In this document: positions 8,425 to 16,923 of the stretch, one piece after another | Position numbering within the stretch: position 1 is the first letter of the stretch | Layout: every line of letters begins with the position of its first letter | From: Nonomuraea helvata | Lineage (GTDB): Bacteria > Actinomycetota > Actinomycetes > Streptosporangiales > Streptosporangiaceae | Direction: 5' to 3' | Length of the DNA: 64,000 nucleotides | NCBI RefSeq assembly: GCF_039535785.1 | Contig: NZ_BAAAXV010000005.1 | Coordinates: 1,488,001 to 1,552,000, forward strand | Program-made: the position numbers and the translations under genes | Notes under the pieces: generated by a model | What the model was told of the DNA's origin: nothing | The model's input: the letters and a program-made list of their open reading frames with translations, nothing else | The model's database searches: none

Positions 8425-9257
8425 CAGGTGTCCACTCCGTGTTCGCGCAGCACCTCGTTGAGCGCCGCCTTGTCGTGTCGCTGCCCCGGCTCCAGGCGCT
8501 TGAGCACCAGCACGCACGGCAGGCCGAACGTGCCGCCGGGGAACTCCTTCTGCCGGGTGCCGCCGACGGCCACGCACCAGGCGGGAACGCGGCCGCGGGC
8601 CAGCTCCTCGCCGGTCTGCACGTCGATCACGGGGATCGAGCCCGACAGGATCGTTCCCGCGCCGACGACCGCGCCCTCGCCCACCCGGGCGCCCTCGACG
8701 ATCATCGATCTGCTGCCGATCAGCGCGCCGTCCTCGACGACGACCGGCGCCGCGTTCGGCGGCTCCAGCACGCCGCCGATGCCGGCCCCACCCGACAAGT
8801 GCACATTTTTCCCGATCTGAGCGCACGAGCCGACCGTGGCCCAGGTGTCCACCATGGTCCCTTCGTCGACGTACGCGCCGATGTTCGTGAACGACGGCAT
8901 CAGCACCACGCCGGGCGCCAGGTACGAGCCCCAGCGGGCGATCGCGCCCGGCACCACGCGCACCCCCTCGAACGAGCTCTTGAGCGGGATCCTGTCGTGG
9001 TGCTGGAAGTCGCCCACCTGCGAGCGTGCCATGCCGAGCACCTTGAAGCTGAGCAGGATGGCCCGCTTGGCGCGCTCGTCCACGACCACCTCGCCGCCCA
9101 CGACGCGCGCGACCCTGGCCTCACCACGGTCCAGCAGGTCCACCGCGCCGACGATCGCCTGGCGCGCCTCCGCATCGGCCGGCGACAGCTCCGCACGACG
9201 CTCCCACAACTCGTCCACCACCGCGGAGAGCGGTGAGGAGCTGCTCAGATCACTCAT
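8424..9257 (-). CDS. dapD: Tetrahydrodipicolinate N-succinyltransferase
   Basis: A 277-residue left-handed beta-helix acyltransferase that transfers succinyl from succinyl-CoA to tetrahydrodipicolinate, the step before the DapC transaminase. The hexapeptide region includes DEGTMVDTWATVGSCAQIG and VHLSGGAGIGGVLEP, then IGSRSMIVEGARVGEGAVVGA. It is the first gene of the dapD-dapE pair. Its start is 39 bases from the divergent lysozyme-like gene, so both promoters must lie in or near the coding starts. Confidence 0.93.
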   Translation of the reverse strand: MSDLSSSSPLSAVVDELWERRAELSPADAEARQAIVGAVDLLDRGEARVARVVGGEVVVDERAKRAILLSFKVLGMARSQVGDFQHHDRIPLKSSFEGVRVVPGAIARWGSYLAPGVVLMPSFTNIGAYVDEGTMVDTWATVGSCAQIGKNVHLSGGAGIGGVLEPPNAAPVVVEDGALIGSRSMIVEGARVGEGAVVGAGTILSGSIPVIDVQTGEELARGRVPAWCVAVGGTRQKEFPGGTFGLPCVLVLKRLEPGQRHDKAALNEVLREHGVDT

Positions 9258-9295
9258 GGCCAGGGAGCTTATCCGGGCCGGGTAGGTTCTTCAGG

Positions 9296-10114
9296 GTGCG
9301 CCTGCGCTTCTCCCGTGGAGTCATCACCATCGCGATCATCGTGATCGTGCTCGCCGTCGGCATCTCCGTGGGCCTCTACCACCTGCTCAAGAAGGCCACG
9401 CCGATGGCCGTGCCCGAGGCCCACTGCACCGTGCGCGACTCGGGCGTCGAGCTCTACCTCTACCCCGAGCAGGCGCAGATCGCCGCCACCATCGCCGCCG
9501 TCGCGGCGCGCCGCCGGCTGCCCGAGCGGGCCGTGGTGATCGCGTACGCCACGGCGATGCAGGAGTCGAAGCTCCAAAACCTCGCCTTCGGCGACCGCGA
9601 CTCGGTGGGCGTGTTCCAGCAGCGCGAGTCGCAGGGCTGGGGCAAGAAGAAGCAGCTCATGGATCCCGTCTACGCCACGAACAAGTTCTTCGCCGCGCTG
9701 GTCAAGGTCAAGAACTACCGCAAGATCCCGGTGGCGGACGCGGCCCAGGAGGTGCAGCGCTCGGCGGGCGGCTACGCGTACGCGGAGCACGAGGGTGACG
9801 CCAAGATCCTCGCCGCCGCCTTCACCGGGCGTGTCCCCCAGGCCGTCCACTGCTGGTATCCGCCGGACAAGAAGGCCCCGGCGCCGCAGCCCCGTACCGA
9901 GGAGGCACGGAAGCAACTGGCCCGGGCGCTCGGGAGCACGGCCGTCACCACGAAGAAGCGCGGCTGGCTGATCGCCGCCTGGTCGGTGGCCCACGCCGAG
10001 AAGTACGCGCTGCGGCACGTCGGGTATGCGGGGGCCACCTGGTCCAACGACATGCGGCTCGAGGGCTGGCAGGCAGGCGGCAAGTCGACCACGGCCCAGG
10101 TGGAGCTCTCCTGA
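9296..10114 (+). CDS. Membrane-anchored lysozyme-like protein
   Basis: About 272 residues. A basic N-terminus (VRLRFSRG) and one membrane helix (ITIAIIVIVLAVGISVGLYHLL) suggest an extracytoplasmic domain. The segment AMQESKLQNLAFGDRDSVGV followed by FQQRESQGWG is the signature of a transglycosylase/lysozyme-like domain common in secreted actinobacterial proteins, often mislabelled heavy metal transporter. The Glu in QES is the likely catalytic acid. I infer a cell-wall role, without direct evidence of activity. Start GTG 9296 is the first before the helix; the frame opens at 9233. It converges on the DUF4178 gene with six bases between. Confidence 0.65.
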   Translation: MRLRFSRGVITIAIIVIVLAVGISVGLYHLLKKATPMAVPEAHCTVRDSGVELYLYPEQAQIAATIAAVAARRRLPERAVVIAYATAMQESKLQNLAFGDRDSVGVFQQRESQGWGKKKQLMDPVYATNKFFAALVKVKNYRKIPVADAAQEVQRSAGGYAYAEHEGDAKILAAAFTGRVPQAVHCWYPPDKKAPAPQPRTEEARKQLARALGSTAVTTKKRGWLIAAWSVAHAEKYALRHVGYAGATWSNDMRLEGWQAGGKSTTAQVELS

Positions 10115-10120
10115 CGCCCG

Positions 10121-10777
10121 TCAGGACGCGCGGCGGACGATGGTGATGGAGCCGGGCGGCAGGGGCTGGGCGTAGCTGGCCGTCCAGGACTGCCCCTGGA
10201 TGCGTTCGAACGACAGCAGCCGCCCGTCCGAGGCGCGGTAGTCGGCGAAGTCCAGCAGGCCCCGCTCAGGGTGCCCCGTGTCGCCCTCGCTGCGGAAGGC
10301 CGCCGTGCCGCGCTCGATCGGGAAGAACTCCACGCCCTCCATGATCAACATGCTCTTGGCCGGGACCATGCCCTGCGTGGGCACGTCCGTCCAGAGCTCC
10401 ACCTCCAGGTGCGGCGGGTCACCGGCGTGCACCTCCACCGACAGCCACTGGAAGCGGCGCGTGCGGTCACGAAGGAGGTACTCGGTCCACTCCTGCCCCT
10501 GCCACGAGATGTGCATGGCGCCGAGCACACGCGCCGGGGACCCGTGCACCTCGATCCGGTCGCCGACCCGGATGGTGCGAGGGTCGGTGTAGTCGGTGCC
10601 GGCATGCCCGGGCACGCTCACCGGCGCCGGCAGCGGGGTCCCGACGGGAGCGACCTCAGCCGGCGGCGCACTCGTACGGCCCTTCCCGTCTCGCCGCAGG
10701 GTGGCCAGGAAGGCCCCCAGCAGCAACAGGACAGTGGCGACGCTCAGCCCGAGTACGACCATGGAGGTCATGCTCAT
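10121..10777 (-). CDS. DUF4178 domain membrane protein
   Basis: A 218-residue protein with one N-terminal membrane helix (MVVLGLSVATVLLLLGAFLAT), a Pro/Ala-rich linker, then a DUF4178 domain. The latter shows IRVGDRIEVHGSPARVLGAM, WTEYLLRDRTRRFQWLSVE and a second weaker repeat ending in WTASYAQPLPPGSI. DUF4178 proteins have unknown function and often sit near membrane DUF350 and polyamine-synthase-like genes, but none of those is here. Confidence 0.65.
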   Translation of the reverse strand: MSMTSMVVLGLSVATVLLLLGAFLATLRRDGKGRTSAPPAEVAPVGTPLPAPVSVPGHAGTDYTDPRTIRVGDRIEVHGSPARVLGAMHISWQGQEWTEYLLRDRTRRFQWLSVEVHAGDPPHLEVELWTDVPTQGMVPAKSMLIMEGVEFFPIERGTAAFRSEGDTGHPERGLLDFADYRASDGRLLSFERIQGQSWTASYAQPLPPGSITIVRRAS

Positions 10778-10837
10778 CGATCAGCTCGCTCCACTCGCGG
10801 TCTGCCTCGGCAAAAGCCCTTATCAATTTATGCGTTT

Positions 10838-10858
10838 TAAGCCCGTTCGGCTGGCTTA
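10838..10858 (-). terminator. Hairpin after dapC
   Basis: TAAGCC (10838-10843) and GGCTTA (10853-10858) form a short stem; further pairing inside is possible. It begins about 13 bases past the dapC stop on the minus strand and is followed by AAAACG and an AT-rich stretch (10811-10837), which may also hold the promoter of the DUF4178 gene. Confidence 0.45.
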
Positions 10859-10870
10859 TGACGGGCGATC

Positions 10871-11971
10871 CTACTGGAGGCGGCGCACCGCCGCACCGAT
10901 CCGCTCATCAGTCGCCGTGACGGCGATACGGATGTGCCGCTCACCAGCCGATCCGTAGAACTCTCCCGGCGCGACCAAAATGCCGATTTCGGAGAGCTTG
11001 GCTACCTGGTCCCAGGCGCTCTGCCCGTTCGACGCCCAGAAGTACAGTCCGGCCGTCGAATGGTCGATGTGCCACCCGGCCCGCTCGAGCGCGGGCCGCA
11101 GCAGGGCGCGGCGGGCGGCGTACAGCTCGCGCTGCCGGTCGGCGTGCGCGTCGTCGCCGAACGCGACCGTCATGGCGGCCTGTACGGGCTGCGGCATGAG
11201 CATGCCGGCGTGCTTGCGCGTCTCCAGCAGCCGCTTGACCAGGACGGGGTCGCCCGTCACGAACCCGGCGCGGTAGCCGGCCAGGTTGGAGCGCTTGGAG
11301 AGCGAGTGGACCGCGAGCAGCCCCTCGTGGGAGCCGCCGCAGACGTCGGGGTGGAGGATCGAGACGGGCTCTTCCTCCCAGCCGAGCTCGATGTAGCACT
11401 CGTCGGAGGCCACGATCGTGCCGCGCTCACGCGCCCAGGACACCACCTTGCGCAGGTGCTCGGCGGGCAGCACCCGGCCCGTGGGGTTGCCCGGGGAGTT
11501 GACCCAGATCAGGTCGACGCGCTCGGGACCGAGCGCGACCGTGCTGTCGGAGGCCGTGCCCACCGCCCCGGCCAGCCGGGCGCCCACGTCGTACGTGGGG
11601 TAGGCCAGCTCGGGGAAGACGACCCGCCTGGCGCCCAGGTAGGTGGGCAGCCAGGCGACGAACTCCTTGGAGCCGATCAGCGGGAGCACGTCCTGCTGGT
11701 CGACGGTGACGCCGTGCCTGCGCCGCAGCCACCCGGCCGCGGCCTCGCGCAGTGCCTTGGTGCCGTGGGTGAAGGGGTAGCCGGGACTGTCGGCCGCCTG
11801 CACGAGGGCGTCCTGGACGATCTGCGGCACGGGATCGACCGGAGTGCCGATCGAGAGGTCGACGATGCCGTCGGGATGTGCGAGCGCGCGTTCCTTGTAC
11901 GGCTCCAAACGGTCCCAGGGGAAGTCGGGCAGCTTGTTCACGCGGTTCTCCAGGGTTGTTGCCGTACTCAT
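10871..11971 (-). CDS. dapC: Succinyldiaminopimelate transaminase
   Basis: A 366-residue class I/II PLP aminotransferase that makes N-succinyl-L,L-diaminopimelate, between the DapD and DapE steps. Visible motifs: PGYPFTHGTKALREA near the N-terminus, WVNSPGNPTGRVLP (substrate-binding Asn), and HSLSKRSNLAGYRAGF, whose Lys carries PLP. The ferredoxin gene just upstream on the same strand is the conserved actinobacterial neighbour (as Rv1177-Rv1178 in Mycobacterium tuberculosis). dapD and dapE lie about 2 kb away on the same strand but not in the same transcript. Confidence 0.92.
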   Translation of the reverse strand: MSTATTLENRVNKLPDFPWDRLEPYKERALAHPDGIVDLSIGTPVDPVPQIVQDALVQAADSPGYPFTHGTKALREAAAGWLRRRHGVTVDQQDVLPLIGSKEFVAWLPTYLGARRVVFPELAYPTYDVGARLAGAVGTASDSTVALGPERVDLIWVNSPGNPTGRVLPAEHLRKVVSWARERGTIVASDECYIELGWEEEPVSILHPDVCGGSHEGLLAVHSLSKRSNLAGYRAGFVTGDPVLVKRLLETRKHAGMLMPQPVQAAMTVAFGDDAHADRQRELYAARRALLRPALERAGWHIDHSTAGLYFWASNGQSAWDQVAKLSEIGILVAPGEFYGSAGERHIRIAVTATDERIGAAVRRLQ

Positions 11972-12033
11972 GAGCGCACGCCAACGGGGCGCATCCCGCC
12001 GGGATGCTCCCCGTGCGACGTGGACAGGACCGG

Positions 12034-12360
12034 CTAGTGGTCCTCACCCTGCGGCGGCAGGGCTGCCACCACCGAGTGGTCCTTGTCTATCTTGCCGACC
12101 TTCGACGCGCCACCCGGCGAGCCGAGCTCCTCGAAGAACTCCACGTTCGCCTTGTAGAAGTCCTTCCACTGCTCGGGGAGGTCGTCCTCATAGAAAATCG
12201 CCTCGACGGGGCATACAGGCTCACAAGCGCCGCAGTCCACGCACTCGTCGGGGTGGATGTAAAGCATGCGCTCGCCCTCGTAGATGCAATCGACGGGGCA
12301 TTCCTCGATGCACGCCTTGTCCAGGACGTCCACGCAAGGCTGCGCGATGACGTAGGTCAC
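12034..12360 (-). CDS. fdxA: Seven-iron ferredoxin
   Basis: A 108-residue low-potential electron carrier. The motif CVDVLDKACIEECPVDCIY supplies the [3Fe-4S] cluster pattern and CVDCGACEPVCP the [4Fe-4S] pattern, as in actinobacterial 7Fe ferredoxins that feed cytochromes P450 and other oxidoreductases. I start at GTG 12360 (VTYVIAQPC), which has AAGGAG at good spacing; the open frame begins at 12387. Spacing of 62 bases to dapC suggests cotranscription. Confidence 0.92.
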   Translation of the reverse strand: MTYVIAQPCVDVLDKACIEECPVDCIYEGERMLYIHPDECVDCGACEPVCPVEAIFYEDDLPEQWKDFYKANVEFFEELGSPGGASKVGKIDKDHSVVAALPPQGEDH

Positions 12361-12466
12361 CTCGAGCTCCTTCTTCTCCAGCACCATGGCATGACTCTGA
12401 CCGCGGTTTGCTACGCCCTAGTATTGCCGTGCTTGCCAGCTGGCCGAAACGGAGGGTGGCAAAGTC

Positions 12467-12703
12467 GTGGCCGCACGCCTCGTCATCGCGATCACAAGTC
12501 AGGATATAGGGGCACGGATCACCACCCGTAGACGCGTTCCAGGGGGATTTCGCGACGCGGTGGGCATCCTCGTGTCGTGGGAGGACGGACTTCTAAAAGT
12601 TCGCAAAAGGGACGGCACTCTGGTGGAGATCCAGGAAGAGACGCTGGTGGCGGCCAAGGTCGTACCGGCCGCGCCTCCTCGACCTGGGCGGATGCAACAG
12701 TAA
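12467..12703 (+). CDS. Small SH3-like protein, stand-alone acetyltransferase N-domain
   Basis: A 78-residue protein. IGARITTRRRVPG, AVGILVSWEDGLLKVRKRDG and ETLVAAKVVP resemble the small beta-barrel (SH3-like) domain found at the N-terminus of Rv0428c-type GNAT acetyltransferases. Here no acetyltransferase domain follows: the next frame is a substrate-binding protein. GGAGGG precedes the GTG start. It may be a free-standing regulatory or binding domain. The family match is from memory and only moderately certain. Confidence 0.55.
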   Translation: MAARLVIAITSQDIGARITTRRRVPGGFRDAVGILVSWEDGLLKVRKRDGTLVEIQEETLVAAKVVPAAPPRPGRMQQ

Positions 12704-12714
12704 GTATTCGTTGT

Positions 12715-13785
12715 GTGACCGTACGTACCTGCGCCGCCGCAGCAGCAGCCATTCTCGCCAGCGCCGGATGTGGCGCGTCGTCCACAGAGCAGCCCTCGGC
12801 CCAGAAGAGCCTGCCGCCGATCAACGTCCAGGCGGGCTCGATGAAGGCCGGCTTCACGACCATGGACCGGCTCGTCGAGGCCGCCAAGCACGAGGGCCAG
12901 CTCAACGTGATCGGGCTGCCCCGCGACTGGGTCAACTACGGCGAGGTCATCGACACGTTCACCGACAAGTACGGGATCAAGGTCAACGAGCTGGAGCCGG
13001 GGGCGAGCAGCAAGCGTGAGCTGGACGCCGCCGCGCAGCTCAAGCCGGACGTGTTCGACCTGACCATGGACATGGCCGTCGCCGGGGCCGACCGGTTCGC
13101 GCCGTACAAGGTGCAGGGCTGGCAGGACCTGCCCGACGACGTCAAGGACCCCGCCGGCGCCTGGTACGCCGGTTACGGCGGCTACATGTCCATCGGGTAC
13201 GACCCGCGCGCGGTCAAGCCGCCCGCCTCCTTCGCCGACCTGCTCAAGCCCGAGTACCGGGTCGCGCTCGACGGCGACCCGCTGCGCTCGGAGGGCGCGT
13301 TCGACGGCGTGATGGCCGCCTCGATGCAGGCGGGGATGCCGCGGCCGGAGCAGGGGCTGGCGCTGTTCGCCAAGCTCAAGCAGGCCGGCCGGCTCACCGA
13401 TCCGGCCAAGGCCAACGTGGTCGTGGCCTGGGACCACCTCAACGCGGCCCGCAGCGCCGCCCACCCCGACGCCTGGAAGGTGACGATCCCGCGGGACGCG
13501 CCGCTCGGCGACTACCACATGCTGGCCATCAACAAGGCGGCCCCGCACCCGGCCGCGGCCCGGCTCTGGGAGGAGTTCGTGCTCTCGGACGAGGGCCAGA
13601 ACCTGCTCCAGAAAGGCTTCGCCCGCCCCGCGCGCGGCGAGGCGATGCTCATGAAGGGCACGCTTGACACGGAGCAGAACGCGAAACTTCCCAAGGCGCC
13701 CAGCCGTCCGGTCCTCATGACGATTCCGCAGGCAGACGCGGCGAAGGAGTACCTCAAGCGAGAATGGACCAAGAGTGTCGGATGA
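12715..13785 (+). CDS. ABC transporter substrate-binding lipoprotein
   Basis: About 356 residues, a type 2 periplasmic-binding fold like the spermidine/putrescine, thiamine and iron(III) binders. The N-terminus (TVRTCAAAAAAILASAGCGA) is a plausible lipoprotein signal with Cys after SAG, although the lipobox is weak. Inside are LNVIGLPRDWVNYGEVIDTF, YGGYMSIGYDPRAV and a typical closing EFVLSDEGQNLLQKGFARP. No permease or ATPase gene is adjacent, so this is an orphan binder and its ligand is unknown. Start GTG 12715 lacks an obvious ribosome site and may be leaderless. Confidence 0.75.
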   Translation: MTVRTCAAAAAAILASAGCGASSTEQPSAQKSLPPINVQAGSMKAGFTTMDRLVEAAKHEGQLNVIGLPRDWVNYGEVIDTFTDKYGIKVNELEPGASSKRELDAAAQLKPDVFDLTMDMAVAGADRFAPYKVQGWQDLPDDVKDPAGAWYAGYGGYMSIGYDPRAVKPPASFADLLKPEYRVALDGDPLRSEGAFDGVMAASMQAGMPRPEQGLALFAKLKQAGRLTDPAKANVVVAWDHLNAARSAAHPDAWKVTIPRDAPLGDYHMLAINKAAPHPAAARLWEEFVLSDEGQNLLQKGFARPARGEAMLMKGTLDTEQNAKLPKAPSRPVLMTIPQADAAKEYLKREWTKSVG

Positions 13786-13888
13786 GTCCCTTGTGACTTG
13801 ATATGTCGTAGGGACGTTCAGGCTCTAAAGTGAGCAGACAGCACGGCCACGGGGGCCCCGATGTCTGATCGAATGTGAGCTGATCGTC

Positions 13889-14665
13889 TTGCGATACGAC
13901 ACACCGAGTTTGGAGCGGTGGAACAGTCGCGCCTACGACAGCAGCTTCGGCTACGTCTCGACGCAGGGCGCGCCGCTCGTCGACCTGCTGGATCCGCGGC
14001 CCGGCGAGCGCGTGCTCGACCTCGGGTGCGGCACGGGCGTGCTCACCGCGCAGATCGCCTTCAGGGGCGCCGACGTGCTGGGCATCGACGGCTCGCCGGC
14101 GATGATCGAGAAGGCCCTGGCGCAGTATCCGGGGATCAACTTCATCGTCGGCGACGGGCACGACTTCACCATCGTGAACCCGTACGACGCGGTCTTCTCC
14201 AACGCGGCCCTGCACTGGATGAGCCGCGACCCCAGCGCGGTGATCGCCAACGTGCGCGAGGCGCTGACCCCCGGCGGGCGTTTCGTCGCCGAGATGGGCG
14301 GGGCCGGCAACTGCGCCGAGCTGACCGCCGCGATGCTGACCGCCTGGCGCGAGTACGGCCTGCGCGAGCCCGAGCTGCCGTGGTACTTCCCCACGCCTGC
14401 CGAGTACGCCCGCCGCCTCGAGCAGGAAGGCTTCGTGGTCAGGTTGCTGGAATACTTCGACCGGCCGACCCCGCTCGACGAGTGCCCGGGAGGCGCCGCC
14501 GACTGGGTGCGCATGTTCGCCGCGCCGGTGCTCGAAGGGCTCCCGCCCGAGATCGTGGAGCCCTTGCTCCATCGCGTGAACGAGTTGGCCGCGCCCGCGC
14601 TCCGCAGGGAGACTGGCTGGATGGCCGACTACGTGCGCCTACGCTTTGCCGCTGTTCGGCGTTGA
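13889..14665 (+). CDS. SAM-dependent methyltransferase, Tam-like
   Basis: A 258-residue class I methyltransferase. Motif I is VLDLGCGTGVLTAQIAF near residues 42-58, then GIDGSPAMIEKAL, and NAALHWMSRD, which is characteristic of trans-aconitate methyltransferase and relatives. The C-terminal part (PWYFPTPAEYARRLEQEGF) also fits that group. Actual substrate unknown. The start is a TTG at 13889 without a clear ribosome site, so it is uncertain. Confidence 0.8.
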   Translation: MRYDTPSLERWNSRAYDSSFGYVSTQGAPLVDLLDPRPGERVLDLGCGTGVLTAQIAFRGADVLGIDGSPAMIEKALAQYPGINFIVGDGHDFTIVNPYDAVFSNAALHWMSRDPSAVIANVREALTPGGRFVAEMGGAGNCAELTAAMLTAWREYGLREPELPWYFPTPAEYARRLEQEGFVVRLLEYFDRPTPLDECPGGAADWVRMFAAPVLEGLPPEIVEPLLHRVNELAAPALRRETGWMADYVRLRFAAVRR

Positions 14666-14777
14666 TGCGTTGTACATGATGCGTAGGGCTGATTTGCCGG
14701 ACTATGGTCTGTTCCGTGGGCGGCGAGATTATGGCTGCACCGCTGCGGCGGCGTGAGGGGCTGGTGAACGGAACGGG

Positions 14778-16919
14778 ATGAACTTCTGCCTGAGCGACCT
14801 CGTACCACCCTTGAGGTGGAGCGACGCCTCGACGATCACGCTGCTCACAGGGCAGCCCGATCTGCCGGACGCGTGGTGGCGCAGCGTGCCCATGACGCAC
14901 GTCCTCACGGCGATCGGCCCCGAGGCGTTGGGCGAGCTGCTGACGGAGATCGCCCTGGAGCACTGGCCCGCTGCCGCGGTGGGCGACGTCCTGCCGGCGC
15001 TGCACGTCCTCGATCCCGAGGAGGCGGACGAGCCGGTCGTCGCGATCGCCCTCGACCGGGCCGGATCGTGGGCCGGGCTGCTCTCGCTGACCAGCAGGGA
15101 GCTGGTGGACCAGCCCTTCATCAAGGCGCGGCCGGTGCTGAACACGCTGTTCTCGGCGGTTCTGGTACGTCTCGCGCACCCGCAGGTGGCTCCGCCCCCG
15201 CACCCGGCGCCGGCCGCCGCCGCGCAGGAGGCGCCGCTCGCCGCCGCCCACAGGGCAGCGATCGAGCCGTCGCAGGCCGTCGCGCCTGAGCCTGAGCACG
15301 CCGTCGAAGCGCCGTCACATGCGGCCGTGGACCCCGCGCACGCCGTCGAGGAGCCCGAGCCCGTGGCACACGAGGCGGCCTCTGAGCCGGTGGAGGAGCC
15401 CGACCCCGTGCTCCGGTTCGCCGCCGCGGGGTCGGTCATCGACGAGCCCGAGCCCGAGCCCGCTGCCCACTTCCCCGCCGCCGGGTCGGTCATCGACGAG
15501 CCCGAGCCCGTGGCGACCGAGGAGGAGGAGCCCGCCGACGCCGTTTCGGAGCCCGCCGGCGAGGAGGTCGCGGCGTCCCACGAGGGCGCGCACGAGCCCG
15601 ACGAAGGCGAGGCCGGCGAAGAGGAGCCCGCCGAGTCGCACGAGCCCGTCGACGAGGCCGAGCCCGTCGGCGAAGGCGAGCCGGTGCTGGACGCCGACGC
15701 CGAGCCGGTCTCCGACGAGGCGCCCGAGCCCGACCCCCAGCCCGTGCTGGACGCCGCCGAGGAGCCCGCCCCCGAACCGGCGGCCGAGGAGGCGGCGGCC
15801 CTGGAGGCCGAGAGCGCGGCCGAGGAACCGGCGCAGGAGCACGAGCCCGTACCCGCGCAGGAGAACGGCGCGGCGCCCGTGCAGGGGTTGCCGGAGCTCA
15901 TCGAGACCGCGTTCGCCGGTCTTGACGACAAGAGCTGGGCCGTCGCGCAGAACCGTGTCTTCACCGACGAGCCCTCCGCCGTGGACCAGCTCGCCAAGCT
16001 CTTCGCCGTCCCCCCGGCCGAGATCTCCGCCACCGAGGACGAGTTCCGGGACCGCCTCGACCACTGGCTGGCGAGCGACGAGGCGGCCCCGTACCGGGCG
16101 CATCTGGACGAGCTGCGCAAAACGCTGGGCCCGGCGGTCCGCAAGGAGCAGCTCATCGGCGCGGCCGACTGGCACAACGTGGAGATCCGCGCCCTGGAGG
16201 TCCCCGCCTGGCAGTTCGTGCTCGCAACGCTCGCGCCCCAGCGCGAGGCCCGGCCGGAGCCGCAGCCGCAGCTCCAGCCGCAGGCGGCGTTCGGCCCGGT
16301 CGAGATGGCTGCCTCTCCCCCAGGCCCGCCGCAGTTCCAGGCGTTCAACCCGGCCGTCCCCCAGGCGGAGGAGGCCAACGGCGAGGGCGAGCACAAGCCG
16401 TACCAGCCGCTGAAGGACGTCTCCCAGACCAGGCGCTGTTTCCGGCAGCCCGACGGCCGGTGGTGGCTGCGCATCGACGTGACCGCCGAGCAACTGGGCG
16501 GAGGCGAGTGCACGCTGCCGACCGGGTTCGCGTCGTACCTGGGCCTGTCACCCGGTGAGAGCAGGACGGTCAGGAGCGCCGCCGGCGAGCTGACCATGAC
16601 CTGGCACGGCAGACCGGTGCTCGAGTCCATCGAACGCCTGCTGGTGGACGTGGGCGCGCGCGAGGGCGGCCACCTGTTCCTGACGCTGTCGGACGAGGGC
16701 GTGCTCAGGGCCAGGCACCTCCCGGTCGCCGCCCAGGGCGCCGAGAAGATCACCAAGGCGCTCCGCCTGGTCGGCTACACGGCCCCGGGAGGCACCCGGG
16801 ACCAGGCGGCCCGGGTGATCGCCACGAGGATCGGCATGACCGGGCCGGTCGCCCTTCCTGACCTGCTCACCAGGCTCCGCGAACGCGGGGACCGCGATCT
16901 GCTCGAACTCCTGGACTGA
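14778..16919 (+). CDS. Large paralogue A of the helicase module, acidic linker
   Basis: A 713-residue protein I cannot assign to a named family. Residues 1-135 (starting MNFCLSDLVPPLRW) match the N-terminus of the protein at 18792-20642. Residues 136-365 are an Ala/Pro/Glu/Asp-rich linker with an internal repeat AAGSVIDEPEP. Residues 370-435 align with the sigma region 4-like segment of the paralogue but the helix-turn-helix core has decayed (FAVPPAEISATEDEF). Residues 540-713 (YQPLKDVSQTRRCF to the end) align well with the paralogue's C-terminal domain. It lacks the paralogue's central winged-helix-like part. The helicase gene starts four bases after its stop. Confidence 0.7.
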   Translation: MNFCLSDLVPPLRWSDASTITLLTGQPDLPDAWWRSVPMTHVLTAIGPEALGELLTEIALEHWPAAAVGDVLPALHVLDPEEADEPVVAIALDRAGSWAGLLSLTSRELVDQPFIKARPVLNTLFSAVLVRLAHPQVAPPPHPAPAAAAQEAPLAAAHRAAIEPSQAVAPEPEHAVEAPSHAAVDPAHAVEEPEPVAHEAASEPVEEPDPVLRFAAAGSVIDEPEPEPAAHFPAAGSVIDEPEPVATEEEEPADAVSEPAGEEVAASHEGAHEPDEGEAGEEEPAESHEPVDEAEPVGEGEPVLDADAEPVSDEAPEPDPQPVLDAAEEPAPEPAAEEAAALEAESAAEEPAQEHEPVPAQENGAAPVQGLPELIETAFAGLDDKSWAVAQNRVFTDEPSAVDQLAKLFAVPPAEISATEDEFRDRLDHWLASDEAAPYRAHLDELRKTLGPAVRKEQLIGAADWHNVEIRALEVPAWQFVLATLAPQREARPEPQPQLQPQAAFGPVEMAASPPGPPQFQAFNPAVPQAEEANGEGEHKPYQPLKDVSQTRRCFRQPDGRWWLRIDVTAEQLGGGECTLPTGFASYLGLSPGESRTVRSAAGELTMTWHGRPVLESIERLLVDVGAREGGHLFLTLSDEGVLRARHLPVAAQGAEKITKALRLVGYTAPGGTRDQAARVIATRIGMTGPVALPDLLTRLRERGDRDLLELLD

Positions 16920-16923
16920 GCCG

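Noticed and set aside
14729..16756. 675-residue minus-strand Ser/Gly-rich open frame
   Set aside because: Antisense of paralogue A; the Ser runs are the reverse reading of the acidic linker repeats.
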